Positions 19,725 to 30,058 are shown, counted from the stretch's first letter. The stretch is 64,000 bases of DNA from Silicimonas algicola (GCF_003148765.1 NZ_QGGV01000009.1:1-64000); one strand, 5' to 3'. Numbers and translations are program-made. Notes: a model not told the origin generated them from the sequence alone.

Positions 19725-20144
19725 ATGCGTCACGCCCGCGGCTATCGCCGCCTGAACCGCACCCACGAGCACCGCAAGGCGCTTTTCGCCAACATGGCCG
19801 GCTCGCTGATCGAGCACGAGCAGATCAAGACGACCCTGCCCAAGGCCAAGGAACTCAAGCGGATCATGGACAAGATGATCACGCTCGGGAAGAAGGGCGA
19901 CCTTCACGCCCGCCGCCTGGCCGCCGCGCGTCTCAAGCAGGATGCCCATGTTTCCAAGCTGTTCGACGTCCTCGGCCCCCGCTATGCCGAGCGCAACGGC
20001 GGCTACACCCGCGTCCTGAAGGCCGGCTTCCGCTACGGCGACATGGCCCCCATGGCGATCATCGAACTGGTCGACCGCGATCTCGACGCCAAGGGCCTCG
20101 CCGACCGCGAACGCCTGGCGGCCGAAGACGTCGCCGAGGATTGA
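19725..20144 (+). CDS. rplQ: 50S ribosomal protein L17
   Basis: L17 (139 residues) lies near the tunnel exit. ATG 19725 gives [20 protein letters not shown], the family start; the open frame further upstream is not conserved-looking. It closes the ribosomal cluster and is followed by a strong terminator at 20171. Confidence 0.98.
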   Translation: MRHARGYRRLNRTHEHRKALFANMAGSLIEHEQIKTTLPKAKELKRIMDKMITLGKKGDLHARRLAAARLKQDAHVSKLFDVLGPRYAERNGGYTRVLKAGFRYGDMAPMAIIELVDRDLDAKGLADRERLAAEDVAED

Positions 20145-20170
20145 TCCGCAGCTGACTTTGGACTCGGAAA

Positions 20171-20199
20171 AGTCGCCCCAAGGGGCGGCTTTTTGTTTT
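20171..20199 (+). terminator. Rho-independent terminator after rplQ
   Basis: AGTCGCCCC and GGGGCGGCT (20171-20179, 20182-20190) pair with one G-T wobble and run into TTTTTGTTTT. It marks the end of the rpsM-rplQ transcript. Confidence 0.88.
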
Positions 20200-20210
20200 G
20201 GACCAGAGAC

Positions 20211-20390
20211 TTATACGGGCGCCACCCGCATTCGCCAGACATGCCCGATCGACGTCAGCAACTGCGTCTCAGGTTCATCAGGCTGCGCTTCGCGTTGGCT
20301 GCTGAAGCTGAGAAATCGGACCAGGACCTCCCGTTCCCCATCCATCAGGCCAGCGAAAAGAGTTTTCTCCAGATCGGTCAGGCGAAGCAT
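20211..20390 (-). CDS. Possible small hypothetical protein
   Basis: This open frame of 59 residues (MLRLTDLEKTLFAGLMDGER ... VWRMRVAPV) diverges from luxR. The ATG at 20390 has GAGGT five bases upstream, which is in favour of a real gene. The composition is protein-like and slightly acidic, but the length is small and no family is recognised. If real, it sits tail-to-tail with rplQ and head-to-head with luxR. Confidence 0.38.
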   Translation of the reverse strand: MLRLTDLEKTLFAGLMDGEREVLVRFLSFSSQREAQPDEPETQLLTSIGHVWRMRVAPV

Positions 20391-20543
20391 TGTGTACCTC
20401 AGGGCGAGCCACCCGCTGAGATACAATTTCAGGTTGACTGGCTGCTTGCCAACCTGTCTAAAAGGACACGTCGTCCCGGCCTCGCTTGAGCGGTCCGGAC
20501 TGACCTATCCATCGTGCGGCGTTCAGCCCAGCGGCAGGCAACC

Positions 20544-21215
20544 ATGTGGCGTGACAACGAAGTCTTCGAAACCCTGACGCGGACGGGCCGGACCGGACGC
20601 GCCACTCCCGACCAGAAGTCTCTGGCAAGCAATTTCGACGCCCTCGCCTCAATCGCGCCCGCCGGCTTTTCTGCCGGGCTCCACATCCGCTTCGCCGCTC
20701 CCCTGATCTATGTCCGGACCTACGACGACGCCTGGACGAAGCTCTACGACGAGAACGCCTATGCCCTGCGCGATCCCCTTGTTTTCTGGGGTCTTGGGGG
20801 CAAAGGCCACACGCGCTGGAGTGCCATCAGGCTTCCAGACCCGTTCAACATTCTTGGGCAGGCCCGCAAACACGGGCTGACCTATGGGGCTGTGGTGTCC
20901 TGTGGTCCGATCAGCTCGCGCAGCATCGTCGGGCTTGCCCACGGCACGCGAGAGTTCACGGACCCGGAGATTGCCGAGGCGGTGAGGATCGTTCACCAAC
21001 TGCACCTCGCGGCCGAGCCTCCTACCGAATTGACGCAGGCCCAGATCGAGGCCTTGCGTCTGCTGGCTGATGGGGACCGACATGCTGCCGCAGCGGCGAA
21101 ACTGGGAATATCCGAAAGCGCCTTCAAGGCGCGGCTTCAGTCCGCCCGCGTCCGTCTCGGCGCCCGGACCACGGCACAGGCACTGCGCAAGGCCAGGGAA
21201 TACCAGCTTATCTAG
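20544..21215 (+). CDS. luxR: LuxR-family quorum-sensing regulator
   Basis: This transcription factor of 223 residues has an N-terminal autoinducer-binding domain in which the conserved pieces Y..AW..LYDE, a following D-P pair and W (YALRDPLVFWGLGGKGHTRW) are visible near residues 62-90. The C-terminal helix-turn-helix is LTQAQIEALRLLADGDRHAA followed by KLGISESAFKARLQSARVRLGA. It lies 59 bases before luxI, so the two form an acyl-homoserine-lactone circuit. The start is ambiguous: a GTG at 20514 would add ten residues. Confidence 0.9.
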   Translation: MWRDNEVFETLTRTGRTGRATPDQKSLASNFDALASIAPAGFSAGLHIRFAAPLIYVRTYDDAWTKLYDENAYALRDPLVFWGLGGKGHTRWSAIRLPDPFNILGQARKHGLTYGAVVSCGPISSRSIVGLAHGTREFTDPEIAEAVRIVHQLHLAAEPPTELTQAQIEALRLLADGDRHAAAAAKLGISESAFKARLQSARVRLGARTTAQALRKAREYQLI

Positions 21216-21274
21216 AACGTCAGATACGCCTCCTCGTCCCGACAGGTTATCCACCCAGTCAGGAGGCTGTAACC

Positions 21275-21865
21275 ATGCAAGTGACGACCCTTTCCTTCGA
21301 GAACATGCACCATCACGGCGAGTTGTTCGCCAACATGCTGCGCGCACGACACCGGACCTTCATCGACCGGAACAACTGGGATCTTCCTCATGCCGACGGC
21401 ATGGAGTTCGACCAGTACGACACCCCCTTCAGCCGTTGGGTCGCGGTCCACGAGTTCGGCGAGGTGCTGGCGGGCGTGCGCCTGACCCCCACGACGGCGC
21501 GATGCGGGATCTATTCCTACATGATCCGCGACGCCCAACTCGGGCTTCTGGACAGCATCCCGCATGACCTTCTCTACCGCGAGGCGCCCGTCGCGCCTCA
21601 CATCTGGGAGTCGAGCAGGGTCTTCGTGGCCGACACCGTGCCTTCCAGGATGCGGTTGCGCGTCCAGTGCTCGCTCATCGACGAGATGGTGCGCTCGGCC
21701 CGAAACCTGGGGGCGACGTCGCTGATCGGCATCGTTCCGGAACACAGCCCCAGGCTCGCGCGTCGCACTGGCATCAACTGCGTCGCGGCAGGCCCGGTGA
21801 TCGAGACGGGCGACGACGAACGCAGCGTCTGCATCGACATCGCGCTGGCGTCCAAGCTGCACTGA
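21275..21865 (+). CDS. luxI: Acyl-homoserine-lactone synthase, LuxI family
   Basis: This enzyme (196 residues) makes N-acyl-homoserine lactones from S-adenosylmethionine and acyl-ACP. The invariant residues are in place: R27 and F29, W35, D46 and D49 within EFDQYDTP, R69 before the TPT motif, and E112/R115 in WESSR. AGGAGG lies upstream. It follows luxR directly and precedes rarA, an order I recall for several roseobacters. Acyl chain length cannot be predicted from this sequence with confidence. Confidence 0.95.
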   Translation: MQVTTLSFENMHHHGELFANMLRARHRTFIDRNNWDLPHADGMEFDQYDTPFSRWVAVHEFGEVLAGVRLTPTTARCGIYSYMIRDAQLGLLDSIPHDLLYREAPVAPHIWESSRVFVADTVPSRMRLRVQCSLIDEMVRSARNLGATSLIGIVPEHSPRLARRTGINCVAAGPVIETGDDERSVCIDIALASKLH

Positions 21866-21909
21866 GGGCTCTTCCAGTCGGCGCGGCGGGGGCGTAGCCT
21901 TCGCCGCGC

Positions 21910-23223
21910 ATGGCCGACCTCTTCGATCAGTCCGACGACGCGATCCCCGGCAAGGGTGCCCCGCGCCCCTTGGCTGACCGCCTGCGCCCCCGCGCGCTGT
22001 CCGAGGTCATCGGCCAAGACCACATCCTGGGACCCGAAGCCCCGATGGGCGCGATGCTCAGGGCCGGAAACCTGGGGTCGCTGATCCTCTGGGGTCCGCC
22101 AGGCGTCGGAAAGACGACCATCGCGCGGCTCCTCGCGGACGCGACCGACCTGCATTTCGTCCAGATCAGTGCCATTTTCACAGGCGTCGCCGACCTGAAG
22201 AAGGTCTTCGAAGCCGCCAAGCTTCGTCGCCGAACGGGGCAGGGGACGCTTCTCTTCGTCGACGAGATTCACCGCTTCAACAAGGCGCAGCAGGACGGCT
22301 TCCTACCCCACATGGAGGACGGCACGATCCTCCTCGTGGGTGCCACCACTGAGAACCCGTCGTTCGAACTGAACGCGGCGCTTCTGTCCCGCGCGCAGGT
22401 CATGGTGCTGAACCGCCTGACGCTCGCTCACCTCGAAAAGCTGGCGCAGCGGGCCGAGCAGGAGATGGGGCGCGCCCTTCCGTTCGACGGACCTGCCCGC
22501 GAGGCGCTCCTCGAGATGGCAGATGGCGACGGGCGTGCGCTTCTGAACCTGATCGAACAGGTGTCGGGCTGGACGGTCGACGGCAAGCTCGACGCTCAGG
22601 CACTGTCGAAACGCCTGATGCGCCGCGCGACTCAATACGACAAGTCGGGCGACGCGCACTACAACCTGATTTCGGCTCTGCACAAGTCGGTTCGGGGGTC
22701 GGATCCCGATGCGGCACTCTACTGGTTCGCCCGGATGCTCGCAGGCGGCGAGGACCCGCGGTACCTCGCGCGGCGTGTGACGCGGATGGCGGTCGAGGAC
22801 ATCGGACTGGCCGATCCGCAGGCTCACACCGTGTGCCTCGATGCCTGGAACACCTACGAACGCCTCGGCTCGCCCGAAGGCGAACTGGCTCTTGCGCAAG
22901 CGGTGACCTACCTCGCCCTCGCGCCTAAGTCGAACGCGGGCTACGTCGCCTTCAAGGCCGCCATGGCGGCCGCGCGGCAGACCGGATCCGAGCCGCCGCC
23001 AAAGCACATCCTGAACGCTCCGACCAAGATGATGAAGGACCAAGGCTACGGCGAAGGCTATGCCTACGACCACGATGCCGACGACGGTTTTTCGGGTCAG
23101 AACTACTTCCCCGAGTCCATGAAGCGCGGCGTCTACTACCAGCCGGTGGAACGCGGTTTCGAACGCGAATTAAAGCGGCGGCTCGACTATTTCGTGAAGC
23201 TCAGGACGAAGCGGCAGAGTTGA
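21910..23223 (+). CDS. rarA: Replication-associated recombination protein RarA (MgsA)
   Basis: RarA (437 residues) is an AAA+ ATPase related to clamp loaders and RuvB that acts at stalled replication forks. Walker [10 protein letters not shown] is at residues 62-70 and Walker [11 protein letters not shown] at about 115-124; the sensor region [19 protein letters not shown] follows. It begins 44 bases after luxI and may share its transcript. Confidence 0.96.
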   Translation: MADLFDQSDDAIPGKGAPRPLADRLRPRALSEVIGQDHILGPEAPMGAMLRAGNLGSLILWGPPGVGKTTIARLLADATDLHFVQISAIFTGVADLKKVFEAAKLRRRTGQGTLLFVDEIHRFNKAQQDGFLPHMEDGTILLVGATTENPSFELNAALLSRAQVMVLNRLTLAHLEKLAQRAEQEMGRALPFDGPAREALLEMADGDGRALLNLIEQVSGWTVDGKLDAQALSKRLMRRATQYDKSGDAHYNLISALHKSVRGSDPDAALYWFARMLAGGEDPRYLARRVTRMAVEDIGLADPQAHTVCLDAWNTYERLGSPEGELALAQAVTYLALAPKSNAGYVAFKAAMAAARQTGSEPPPKHILNAPTKMMKDQGYGEGYAYDHDADDGFSGQNYFPESMKRGVYYQPVERGFERELKRRLDYFVKLRTKRQS

Positions 23224-23254
23224 CATCTCACCCCCTTGGCGACAGACGAGGCCG

Positions 23255-23635
23255 ATGGTTGGAAACCTGATGATGGTAGCCCTTGGCGGCGCGCTTGGCG
23301 CCTCGGCCCGCTATCTGGCGGGCATCGGGATCCTGCGGCTTGTCGGGCACACCGCCCTGCCGCTTGGCATCCTCGCCGTCAATATCGTGGGCTCCTTTCT
23401 GATGGGCGTCTTCATCACGCTTGCGGCGCACCGCGGCCTCACGCATCTGTCGCCGCTGGTGGCGACGGGATTCCTGGGCGGCTTTACGACGTTTTCGTCG
23501 TTTTCCCTTGAAACAGTGACGTTATGGGAGAGGGGCGAGGCTGGTCTCGCCGCTCTCTACGTCGCCCTCTCGGTCGGTGTCTCGGTTGCGGCACTGGCCG
23601 GAGGCATCCTTGCAGCGCGGTGGGTTACGGCATGA
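23255..23635 (+). CDS. crcB: Fluoride channel CrcB/Fluc
   Basis: This small four-helix membrane protein (126 residues) exports fluoride as a dual-topology dimer. The signature GFLGGFTTFSSFSLE is at about residues 73-87, and the N-terminal GGALGASARYLAG is typical. No fluoride riboswitch was recognised upstream. Its stop overlaps the next gene in an ATGA. Confidence 0.93.
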   Translation: MVGNLMMVALGGALGASARYLAGIGILRLVGHTALPLGILAVNIVGSFLMGVFITLAAHRGLTHLSPLVATGFLGGFTTFSSFSLETVTLWERGEAGLAALYVALSVGVSVAALAGGILAARWVTA

Positions 23636-24678
23636 GCGGCGTCCAGACTCTGACAATCGGCAAGGACGAGGGCGGGCAGCGGCTCGACCGCTGGTTCCGC
23701 AGGCACTTTCCGCAGGTGTCGCAGGGCCGGATCGAGAAGTTGTGCCGGAAGGGCGAGATCAGGCTCGACGGCGGCCGAACGAAACCGGCGACGCGAATCG
23801 AGGCGGGACAGTCCGTCCGCGTCCCACCGCTGCCGGACGAGGCGGCGCCCGTGCCCACGGCTGCGCCCCGCCTAGCTGACGTTGATGCGCTCATGATCCG
23901 GGACGCGGTGTTCTGGAAGGACGACCACATCATCGCGCTGAACAAGCCGCCCGGTCTGCCCTCGCAGGGCGGATCGAAGCAGACCCGTCATGTCGACGGG
24001 CTGGCCGAGGCGCTGACCTTCGGTCTGGCGGACAAACCGCGTCTGGTCCACCGGCTGGACAAGGACACCTCGGGCGTTCTGATCCTTGCCCGGACCCGCG
24101 CTGTGGCGGACGGGCTGACGAAGGCCTTCCGCGCCCGCGACACCAGAAAGATCTACTGGGCCGCCGTCGCGGGCGTGCCAGACCCGCGCATGGGCACCAT
24201 TCGCTTCGGACTTGTCAAAGCGCCCGGCCATGGCGCGAGGGGCGAGAACGAGAAGATGCGCGTCGTCCATCCGAACGAGGTCGAAGCGACCGAGGGCGCC
24301 AAGCACGCGACGACCGACTATGCCGTCCTGTCCAACCTGGGCACACGAGCGTCCTGGGTGGCGCTTGTCCCTGTGACGGGGCGTACGCACCAGCTTCGCG
24401 CCCACATGGCCGAGATCGGTCATCCCGTCGTGGGCGACGGCAAGTACGGCGGCTCGGGGCAGGAGAACAAGGGCGACGGCTGGGGGGCGCAACTGGGTGG
24501 CGAGATCAGTCGCAAGCTGCACCTCCACGCGCGAAGCCTGTCCTTCACGCATCCCGTCACGGGCAAGCGCGTCACCGTCACCGCGCCTCTTCCCGAGCAT
24601 ATGGCGCGGACGTGGGAAATGCTGGACTGGCACGAGGCTGACGTGCCGGCCGATCCGTTCGACGAGGATCAGGCATGA
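23632..24678 (+). CDS. rluC: RluC/RluD-type 23S rRNA pseudouridine synthase
   Basis: This 348-residue enzyme isomerises uridines in 23S rRNA. The N-terminal S4 RNA-binding domain spans about residues 10-65 (RLDRWFRRHFPQVSQGRIEK), and the catalytic motif HRLDKDTSGVLILART supplies the aspartate. The ATG at 23632 overlaps the crcB stop. The RluC-type assignment is preferred because of the S4 domain and length, but RluD-like specificity cannot be excluded. Confidence 0.9.
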   Translation: MSGVQTLTIGKDEGGQRLDRWFRRHFPQVSQGRIEKLCRKGEIRLDGGRTKPATRIEAGQSVRVPPLPDEAAPVPTAAPRLADVDALMIRDAVFWKDDHIIALNKPPGLPSQGGSKQTRHVDGLAEALTFGLADKPRLVHRLDKDTSGVLILARTRAVADGLTKAFRARDTRKIYWAAVAGVPDPRMGTIRFGLVKAPGHGARGENEKMRVVHPNEVEATEGAKHATTDYAVLSNLGTRASWVALVPVTGRTHQLRAHMAEIGHPVVGDGKYGGSGQENKGDGWGAQLGGEISRKLHLHARSLSFTHPVTGKRVTVTAPLPEHMARTWEMLDWHEADVPADPFDEDQA

Positions 24679-25382
24679 ATCAGTGGAGCATGAAGCGATT
24701 CTGGCAATCCGCGGCGATCGAGGAAACGGGCGAGGAGTTTGCCATACGCCTCGACGGCCGCCCCGTAAGGACGCCCGCGAAACGCGTACTGGCCGTGCCG
24801 ACACGCACCATCGCCGAAAAGATCGCGGCCGAGTGGGAAGCGCAGGACAAGACCGTGGATCCGCGCACCATGCCGTGGACTCGGTCGGCCAATGCCGCGC
24901 TCGACAAGGTCGCGCCTCAGCGCAAGGCGGTGGAGGACTACATTGCCGCCTATGCAGAAACCGATCTTCTGTGTTACCGCGCCGAAGGTCCTGCGAGCCT
25001 CATCGCGCGGCAGGAGGCGGCCTGGGATCCCATCCTGGACTGGATGTCGCAGCGCTACGGCGTTCGTCTGTCGGTCACCCGCGGGGTCATGCCCGTCGAG
25101 CAGGACCCTGACGCCACGGGCCGGCTTGCGAAGGCAATGGCGCCTCTCACGGACTTCCAGTTGACTGCGTTTCACGATCTCGTGACGCTCCCCGGCTCGT
25201 TCGTCCTTGGCCTCGCGGCGATCGAGGAGGCGGCTCCGCCGCTTGATCTTTGGGGGGCCTCGCATGTGGATGAGGACTGGCAGATCGGCGAATGGGGAGA
25301 CGACGAGGAAGCCGCCGAGGCCGCCGCTTTTCGCCAGAAAGCCTACCTCCATGCTTCGGACTTTTATCGGGCTGCCTCCTGA
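24675..25382 (+). CDS. ATP12-family F1-ATPase assembly chaperone
   Basis: This protein of 235 residues matches the ATP12 family, which in mitochondria holds the F1 alpha subunit before assembly; alphaproteobacteria carry homologues. Typical stretches are IRLDGRPVRTPAKRVLAVPT, AAEWEAQDKTVDPRTMPWTR and the later DPILDWMSQRYGV. The start overlaps the rluC-like stop (ATGA). It ends the rarA-crcB-rluC-ATP12 run. Confidence 0.92.
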   Translation: MNQWSMKRFWQSAAIEETGEEFAIRLDGRPVRTPAKRVLAVPTRTIAEKIAAEWEAQDKTVDPRTMPWTRSANAALDKVAPQRKAVEDYIAAYAETDLLCYRAEGPASLIARQEAAWDPILDWMSQRYGVRLSVTRGVMPVEQDPDATGRLAKAMAPLTDFQLTAFHDLVTLPGSFVLGLAAIEEAAPPLDLWGASHVDEDWQIGEWGDDEEAAEAAAFRQKAYLHASDFYRAAS

Positions 25383-25604
25383 AACGGCTAAGGTCGTCTC
25401 AACTGCCCGCTTCTCGGCAATCTCTCCAAAACGCTTTGAACAACGGGTTTATAGGCTCTCAGGCTTGACCTGAGGGGCGGAATGCGCCCAAATTCCGGGC
25501 GTTGGGCGGTCATGCCGCCGAATGAACCAATAAACACCGGCGTCTGCTGTTGACGAGGCCGGGACACACCGCCAGCGATGGTGGAAACTCAGGAAGAGGT
25601 AAAC

Positions 25605-26624
25605 ATGAAACAATCCGTATTCTTTGGCGCGCTGACTGGCGCCGTCCTCGTCGGCGGCATTGCGGGCGCGGCGACGCTTGACGACGTGAAGGCGCGCGGC
25701 AAGCTGAATTGCGGCGTGACGACTGGTCTGGTGGGCTTTGCGGCCCCGGACGCGAATGGCAATTGGGAAGGCTTCGACGTCGCGGTGTGCCGCGCTGTGG
25801 CGGCAGCTGTCCTCGGCGATCCCAACGCGGTCGAATTCGTTCCTACAACCGGAAAGACGCGCTTTACCGCGCTCGCCTCGGGCGAGATCGACATGCTGGC
25901 TCGGAACACGACCTGGACCTTCTCGCGCGACACCGACCTCAAATTCGATTTCGTCGGGATCAACTACTATGACGGCCAGGGCTTCATCGTGCCGAAGGCG
26001 CTTGGCGTCACCTCGGCCAAGGACCTCGACGGCGCGACCGTCTGCATCCAGACGGGCACCACGACGGAACTGAACCTCGCGGACTACTTCCGCGCGAACA
26101 ACATCAGCTACGAGCCGGTTCCGATCGAAACCAACGCCGAAGGCCAGCAGCAGTACCTTGCGGGAGCCTGCGACGCCTACACCACCGACGCCTCGGGCCT
26201 TGCCGCAACGCGCGCCACGTTCGAGACGCCGTCCGACCACGTCATTCTGCCCGAAATCATCTCGAAAGAGCCCCTGGGCCCGCTCGTCCGCCATGGCGAC
26301 AACGACTGGGGCGACATCGTCATGTGGACGCTGAACGCCCTGATCGCCGCCGAAGAATACGGTGTGACGTCGGCGAACGTCGAGGAACTGTCGGCCGCTG
26401 CAGGGGACAACCCCGAAGTGAACCGCCTTCTCGGGACCGAGGACAACCTCGGCGCCATGATCGGTCTCGACGCCACCTGGGCGAAGGACGCCATAGCCGC
26501 CGGTGGCAACTACGGCGAGATCTTCGAGAAGAACATCGGTGAAAGCACTCCGATCGGTCTGGCGCGTGGATTGAACGCGCAGTGGACCGAGGGCGGCCTC
26601 CTCTACGCGCCGCCGTTCAGGTAA
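25605..26624 (+). CDS. aapJ: General L-amino-acid ABC transporter, periplasmic binding protein (AapJ/BztA)
   Basis: This binding protein (339 residues) delivers acidic and other L-amino acids to the AapQMP complex. It has a cleaved signal peptide ending AGA-A near residue 22, then the mature start TLDDVKARGKLNCGVTTGL. The domain FDVAVCRAVAAAVLGDPN is typical of family-3 solute-binding proteins. ATG 25605 is favoured by the AGGAAGAGG upstream. A hairpin after the gene probably keeps its expression above that of the permease genes. Confidence 0.95.
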   Translation: MKQSVFFGALTGAVLVGGIAGAATLDDVKARGKLNCGVTTGLVGFAAPDANGNWEGFDVAVCRAVAAAVLGDPNAVEFVPTTGKTRFTALASGEIDMLARNTTWTFSRDTDLKFDFVGINYYDGQGFIVPKALGVTSAKDLDGATVCIQTGTTTELNLADYFRANNISYEPVPIETNAEGQQQYLAGACDAYTTDASGLAATRATFETPSDHVILPEIISKEPLGPLVRHGDNDWGDIVMWTLNALIAAEEYGVTSANVEELSAAAGDNPEVNRLLGTEDNLGAMIGLDATWAKDAIAAGGNYGEIFEKNIGESTPIGLARGLNAQWTEGGLLYAPPFR

Positions 26625-26633
26625 GAGCGATAT

Positions 26634-26660
26634 CCGGGGCGCGGTACATCCGCGCCCCGG
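26634..26660 (+). terminator. Attenuating hairpin between aapJ and aapQ
   Basis: A perfect 11-bp GC-rich stem (CCGGGGCGCGG with CCGCGCCCCGG; 26634-26644 and 26650-26660) and a TACAT loop follow the aapJ stop by nine bases. There is no T-run, which suits a 3-prime stability element that raises binding-protein levels relative to the permease. Confidence 0.75.
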
Positions 26661-26765
26661 CTGCATTCAGGTGCCGGAAGGTGCCGTGCGACCAAGAACG
26701 ACCCGGCCAGCGGCGCCACCACGGCGCCGTCCAAAAAACAGGACCGGGATACAGGGATACGCTTT

Positions 26766-27980
26766 ATGACGACACTCTCGGATCCAACACAGGAGTCGTT
26801 CCGGCTATCCATGCTGTTGAACGACACGCGTTACCGGTCCATCACATTCCAGGCAATCGCCCTGATCCTTTTGGTCGCGGCGATCTGGTATCTGATGTCC
26901 AACCTCTTCGCCAACCTCGAGGAACAGGGGCTCAACATCTCCTATTCCTTCCTCGGTTCAACGGCGGGGTATGACATCAACCAGACGCTGATCCCCTATT
27001 CCAGTCAGTCCACCAATCTGCGCGCAGCCTTCGTCGGAGTGCTGAACACGCTGCTTGTTGCGGTTCTCGCCTGCGTCATGGCCACGATATTCGGCGTCAT
27101 CGCAGGGGTCCTTCGGCTGTCGAACAACTGGTTGGTCCGCAAGTTGATGGCGGTCTATGTCGAAATATTCCGGAACATCCCGGTGCTGATCTGGATCCTG
27201 ATCATCTATTTCATCATGACCGCAGCGATGCCCGCCCCTAGCGCCTTCCGGGGCGATGAACCTGCGGCATCGATGATCCTGGGGTCCTTCGCCTTTACCA
27301 ATCGCGGCGTCTACATCCCGTCTCCGGTCTTGGAACCGGGTTGGATGATCGTCGTGGCGACGTTCGTGGCGTCGATCATCGGTATTGTCGCCTATCGCCG
27401 TTACTCGACCAAGCTGCTGTACGACACCGGCCGCCTGCTGCCGCGGTTCTGGCCCTCGGTCGCGATCTTCTTCATCCCGACGCTGCTGGTGTTTTTCCTT
27501 ATGGGTCGGCCCATCTCGCTGGACTATCCAGCGCTGGCGGGGTTCAACTTCCGGGGCGGCCTCCAGATCGGCGCGCCGCTGATCGCGCTCTGGTTCGCCT
27601 TGTCGATCTACACCGGAGCCTTCATCGCCGAGAACGTGCGCGCGGGTATTCAGGCCGTGTCCAGGGGCCAAAGCGAGGCGGCGGCGGCTCTGGGGCTGCG
27701 CCCCGGTCGGATCATGAACCTCGTGGTTCTGCCGCAGGCGCTGCGCGTCATCATCCCGCCGCTCATCTCGCAATATCTCAACATCACCAAGAATTCGTCG
27801 CTGGCGATCCTGGTGGGCTATGCCGACATCACCGCGACACTCGGCGGCATCACGTTGAACCAGACGGGACGCGCGATCGAATGCGTCCTGCTCCTGATGC
27901 TGTTCTACCTGACGATCTCGCTGATCATCTCGCTGATCCTGAACGTCTACAACAGTGCCGTCAGACTGAGGGAGCGCTGA
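26766..27980 (+). CDS. aapQ: General L-amino-acid ABC transporter permease AapQ/BztB
   Basis: This permease (404 residues) has an N-terminal membrane segment, a long periplasmic part, and a C-terminal BPD_transp_1 domain. The EAA-type loop is ENVRAGIQAVSRGQSEAAAALGL, near residues 295-317. It forms the membrane channel with AapM. It starts 141 bases after aapJ and precedes aapM by three bases. Confidence 0.95.
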   Translation: MTTLSDPTQESFRLSMLLNDTRYRSITFQAIALILLVAAIWYLMSNLFANLEEQGLNISYSFLGSTAGYDINQTLIPYSSQSTNLRAAFVGVLNTLLVAVLACVMATIFGVIAGVLRLSNNWLVRKLMAVYVEIFRNIPVLIWILIIYFIMTAAMPAPSAFRGDEPAASMILGSFAFTNRGVYIPSPVLEPGWMIVVATFVASIIGIVAYRRYSTKLLYDTGRLLPRFWPSVAIFFIPTLLVFFLMGRPISLDYPALAGFNFRGGLQIGAPLIALWFALSIYTGAFIAENVRAGIQAVSRGQSEAAAALGLRPGRIMNLVVLPQALRVIIPPLISQYLNITKNSSLAILVGYADITATLGGITLNQTGRAIECVLLLMLFYLTISLIISLILNVYNSAVRLRER

Positions 27981-27983
27981 GCC

Positions 27984-29276
27984 ATGTCGGACACGCACGC
28001 CGAATCCGTCGCCTTCGTCCGCGAAACGGCGATCCCGCCCGCGCTGCCGCCCGCCACGGTTTCCGGGCCGGTCAAGTGGATGCGCGATAATCTGTTTCCC
28101 ACCTGGGCAAACGGATTGCTGACCGTCGCAGCGCTCTACATCATCTACCTGATCCTTTCGTCCAGTTTGCCCTGGCTGCTGGGCGGGATATGGAACGCCG
28201 AAAGCCTCGCGCAGTGCCGCGAGATACTGCAGGGCAATTCGGCCGCCTGCTTCGCGGTGCTGTCCGAGCGTTGGAACCAACTGCTCTTCGGGTTCAAGTA
28301 CCCGCCCGAACTGTACTGGCGCCCCACGCTTGCCTTCGTCCTGTTGTTCATCGCTGCAGCGCCGGTTTTGTTTTTCGACCTGCCGCGAAAGCTTCTGATC
28401 TTCACCGGCATCTATCCCTTCCTCGCCTACTGGCTGATCTGGGGCGGCACCATCCTGACGCCGCTGATCGCGCTGCTGGGCGTGGTCGTGGGCTACCTGG
28501 TCTTCAATCGCTTCGTGAAAGGCAGCTTCGCAGCCGGAATGTTCGGGGGTGTCGCCGCCGCGCTCGTGGTCTGGATCCTGGGTGGGATGGTGTTTTCGGG
28601 CGCGGATCTATTTTCGCTTCGTTCTGTCTCCTCACGCGACCTCGGCGGCTTCATGCTGAACATGATGCTTGGCATCACCTGCGTATCCCTGTCTGTTCCC
28701 ATCGGCATTGCACTTGCGCTGGGGCGGCAGTCGGACCTGCCTATCGTCAAATACATCTGCGTCGTCTTCATCGAGTTCATTCGAGGCGTGCCGCTGATCA
28801 CGCTGCTGTTCGTGGCCAGCGTGATGCTGTCCTACTTCTTCCCGCCCGAGCGCACGGTGGACCTGTTTCTACGGGTGGTCATCATGATCACCATGTTCTC
28901 CTCGGCCTACATTGCCGAGGTTATCCGGGGGGGACTCGCGGCTCTGCCGAAGGGACAATACGAGGCGGCGGATTCACTGGGGCTGGATTATCCGCAGGCG
29001 ATGCGGCTGATCATCCTGCCGCAGGCGCTCAAGATATCGATCCCCGGCATCGTCAACATCGCCGTGGGCCTGTTCAAGGACACGACGCTGGTCTCGGTCA
29101 TCACGCTCTTCGACATCGTGGGCATGATCCGTGGCCCGATCTTGGCCTCGACCGACTGGAACGGCGTCTACTGGGAACTCTTCATGTTCGCCTCGGTGCT
29201 GTTCTTCATCGTCTGCTACAGCATTTCGCAATATTCGCAGTGGCTGGAACGCCGCCTCGCGACAGATCATCGTTAA
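27984..29276 (+). CDS. aapM: General L-amino-acid ABC transporter permease AapM/BztC
   Basis: This second permease subunit (430 residues) has many membrane segments. The EAA loop is [21 protein letters not shown], near residues 315-335. The N-terminal half carries extra membrane helices that are a feature of the Aap/Bzt family. It is followed 14 bases later by the ATPase gene. Confidence 0.95.
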   Translation: MSDTHAESVAFVRETAIPPALPPATVSGPVKWMRDNLFPTWANGLLTVAALYIIYLILSSSLPWLLGGIWNAESLAQCREILQGNSAACFAVLSERWNQLLFGFKYPPELYWRPTLAFVLLFIAAAPVLFFDLPRKLLIFTGIYPFLAYWLIWGGTILTPLIALLGVVVGYLVFNRFVKGSFAAGMFGGVAAALVVWILGGMVFSGADLFSLRSVSSRDLGGFMLNMMLGITCVSLSVPIGIALALGRQSDLPIVKYICVVFIEFIRGVPLITLLFVASVMLSYFFPPERTVDLFLRVVIMITMFSSAYIAEVIRGGLAALPKGQYEAADSLGLDYPQAMRLIILPQALKISIPGIVNIAVGLFKDTTLVSVITLFDIVGMIRGPILASTDWNGVYWELFMFASVLFFIVCYSISQYSQWLERRLATDHR

Positions 29277-29290
29277 GGGAGGGCGCTCGG

Positions 29291-30058
29291 ATGACCGAAG
29301 CCGTAGAGATGAAGGTATCCGACGAAATCGCGATCAGCATCCAGAACATGAACAAGTGGTACGGGACGTTCCACGTCCTGCGCGACATTGATCTGACGGT
29401 CTACCGCGGCGAACGCATTGTCATCTGCGGGCCGTCAGGGTCGGGAAAGTCCACGCTGATCCGCTGCATCAACGCGCTGGAGGAGCACCAGAAAGGCAGG
29501 ATCGAGGTGGACGGGACGATGCTGTCCTCGGACATCAAGAACATCGACAAGATCCGCCGCGAGGTCGGGATGGTGTTCCAGCACTTCAACCTCTTCCCGC
29601 ACCTGACCATCCTGGAAAACTGCACGCTGGCGCCGATATGGGTCCGCAAGATCCCCAAGAAGACGGCCGAAGAAACGGCGATGCATTTCCTGAAAAAGGT
29701 GAAGATCCCTGAGCAGGCCGACAAGTATCCCGGTCAGCTCTCGGGGGGTCAGCAACAGCGCGTGGCGATCGCGCGCAGCCTGTGCATGCGCCCGCGGATC
29801 ATGCTGTTCGATGAACCCACATCGGCGCTTGACCCCGAAATGATCAAGGAAGTGCTCGATACAATGATCGAGTTGGCCGAAGAGGGAATGACCATGCTCT
29901 GCGTTACGCACGAGATGGGCTTTGCCCGCCAGGTGGCGAACCGCGTGATCTTCATGGACGAAGGCCAGATCGTCGAGCAGAACGAGCCCGAGGAGTTCTT
30001 CAAGAATCCCAAATCGCCGCGGACCAAGCTGTTCCTCAGCCAGATCCTCGGTCACTGA
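29291..30058 (+). CDS. aapP: General L-amino-acid ABC transporter ATP-binding protein AapP/BztD
   Basis: This ATPase (255 residues) powers the transporter. Walker [10 protein letters not shown], the ABC signature [15 protein letters not shown] and Walker [15 protein letters not shown] are intact, and the switch histidine lies in CVTHEM. ATG 29291 with AAGGGAGGG upstream is the natural start; the frame is open much further up inside aapM only by chance. Confidence 0.96.
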   Translation: MTEAVEMKVSDEIAISIQNMNKWYGTFHVLRDIDLTVYRGERIVICGPSGSGKSTLIRCINALEEHQKGRIEVDGTMLSSDIKNIDKIRREVGMVFQHFNLFPHLTILENCTLAPIWVRKIPKKTAEETAMHFLKKVKIPEQADKYPGQLSGGQQQRVAIARSLCMRPRIMLFDEPTSALDPEMIKEVLDTMIELAEEGMTMLCVTHEMGFARQVANRVIFMDEGQIVEQNEPEEFFKNPKSPRTKLFLSQILGH

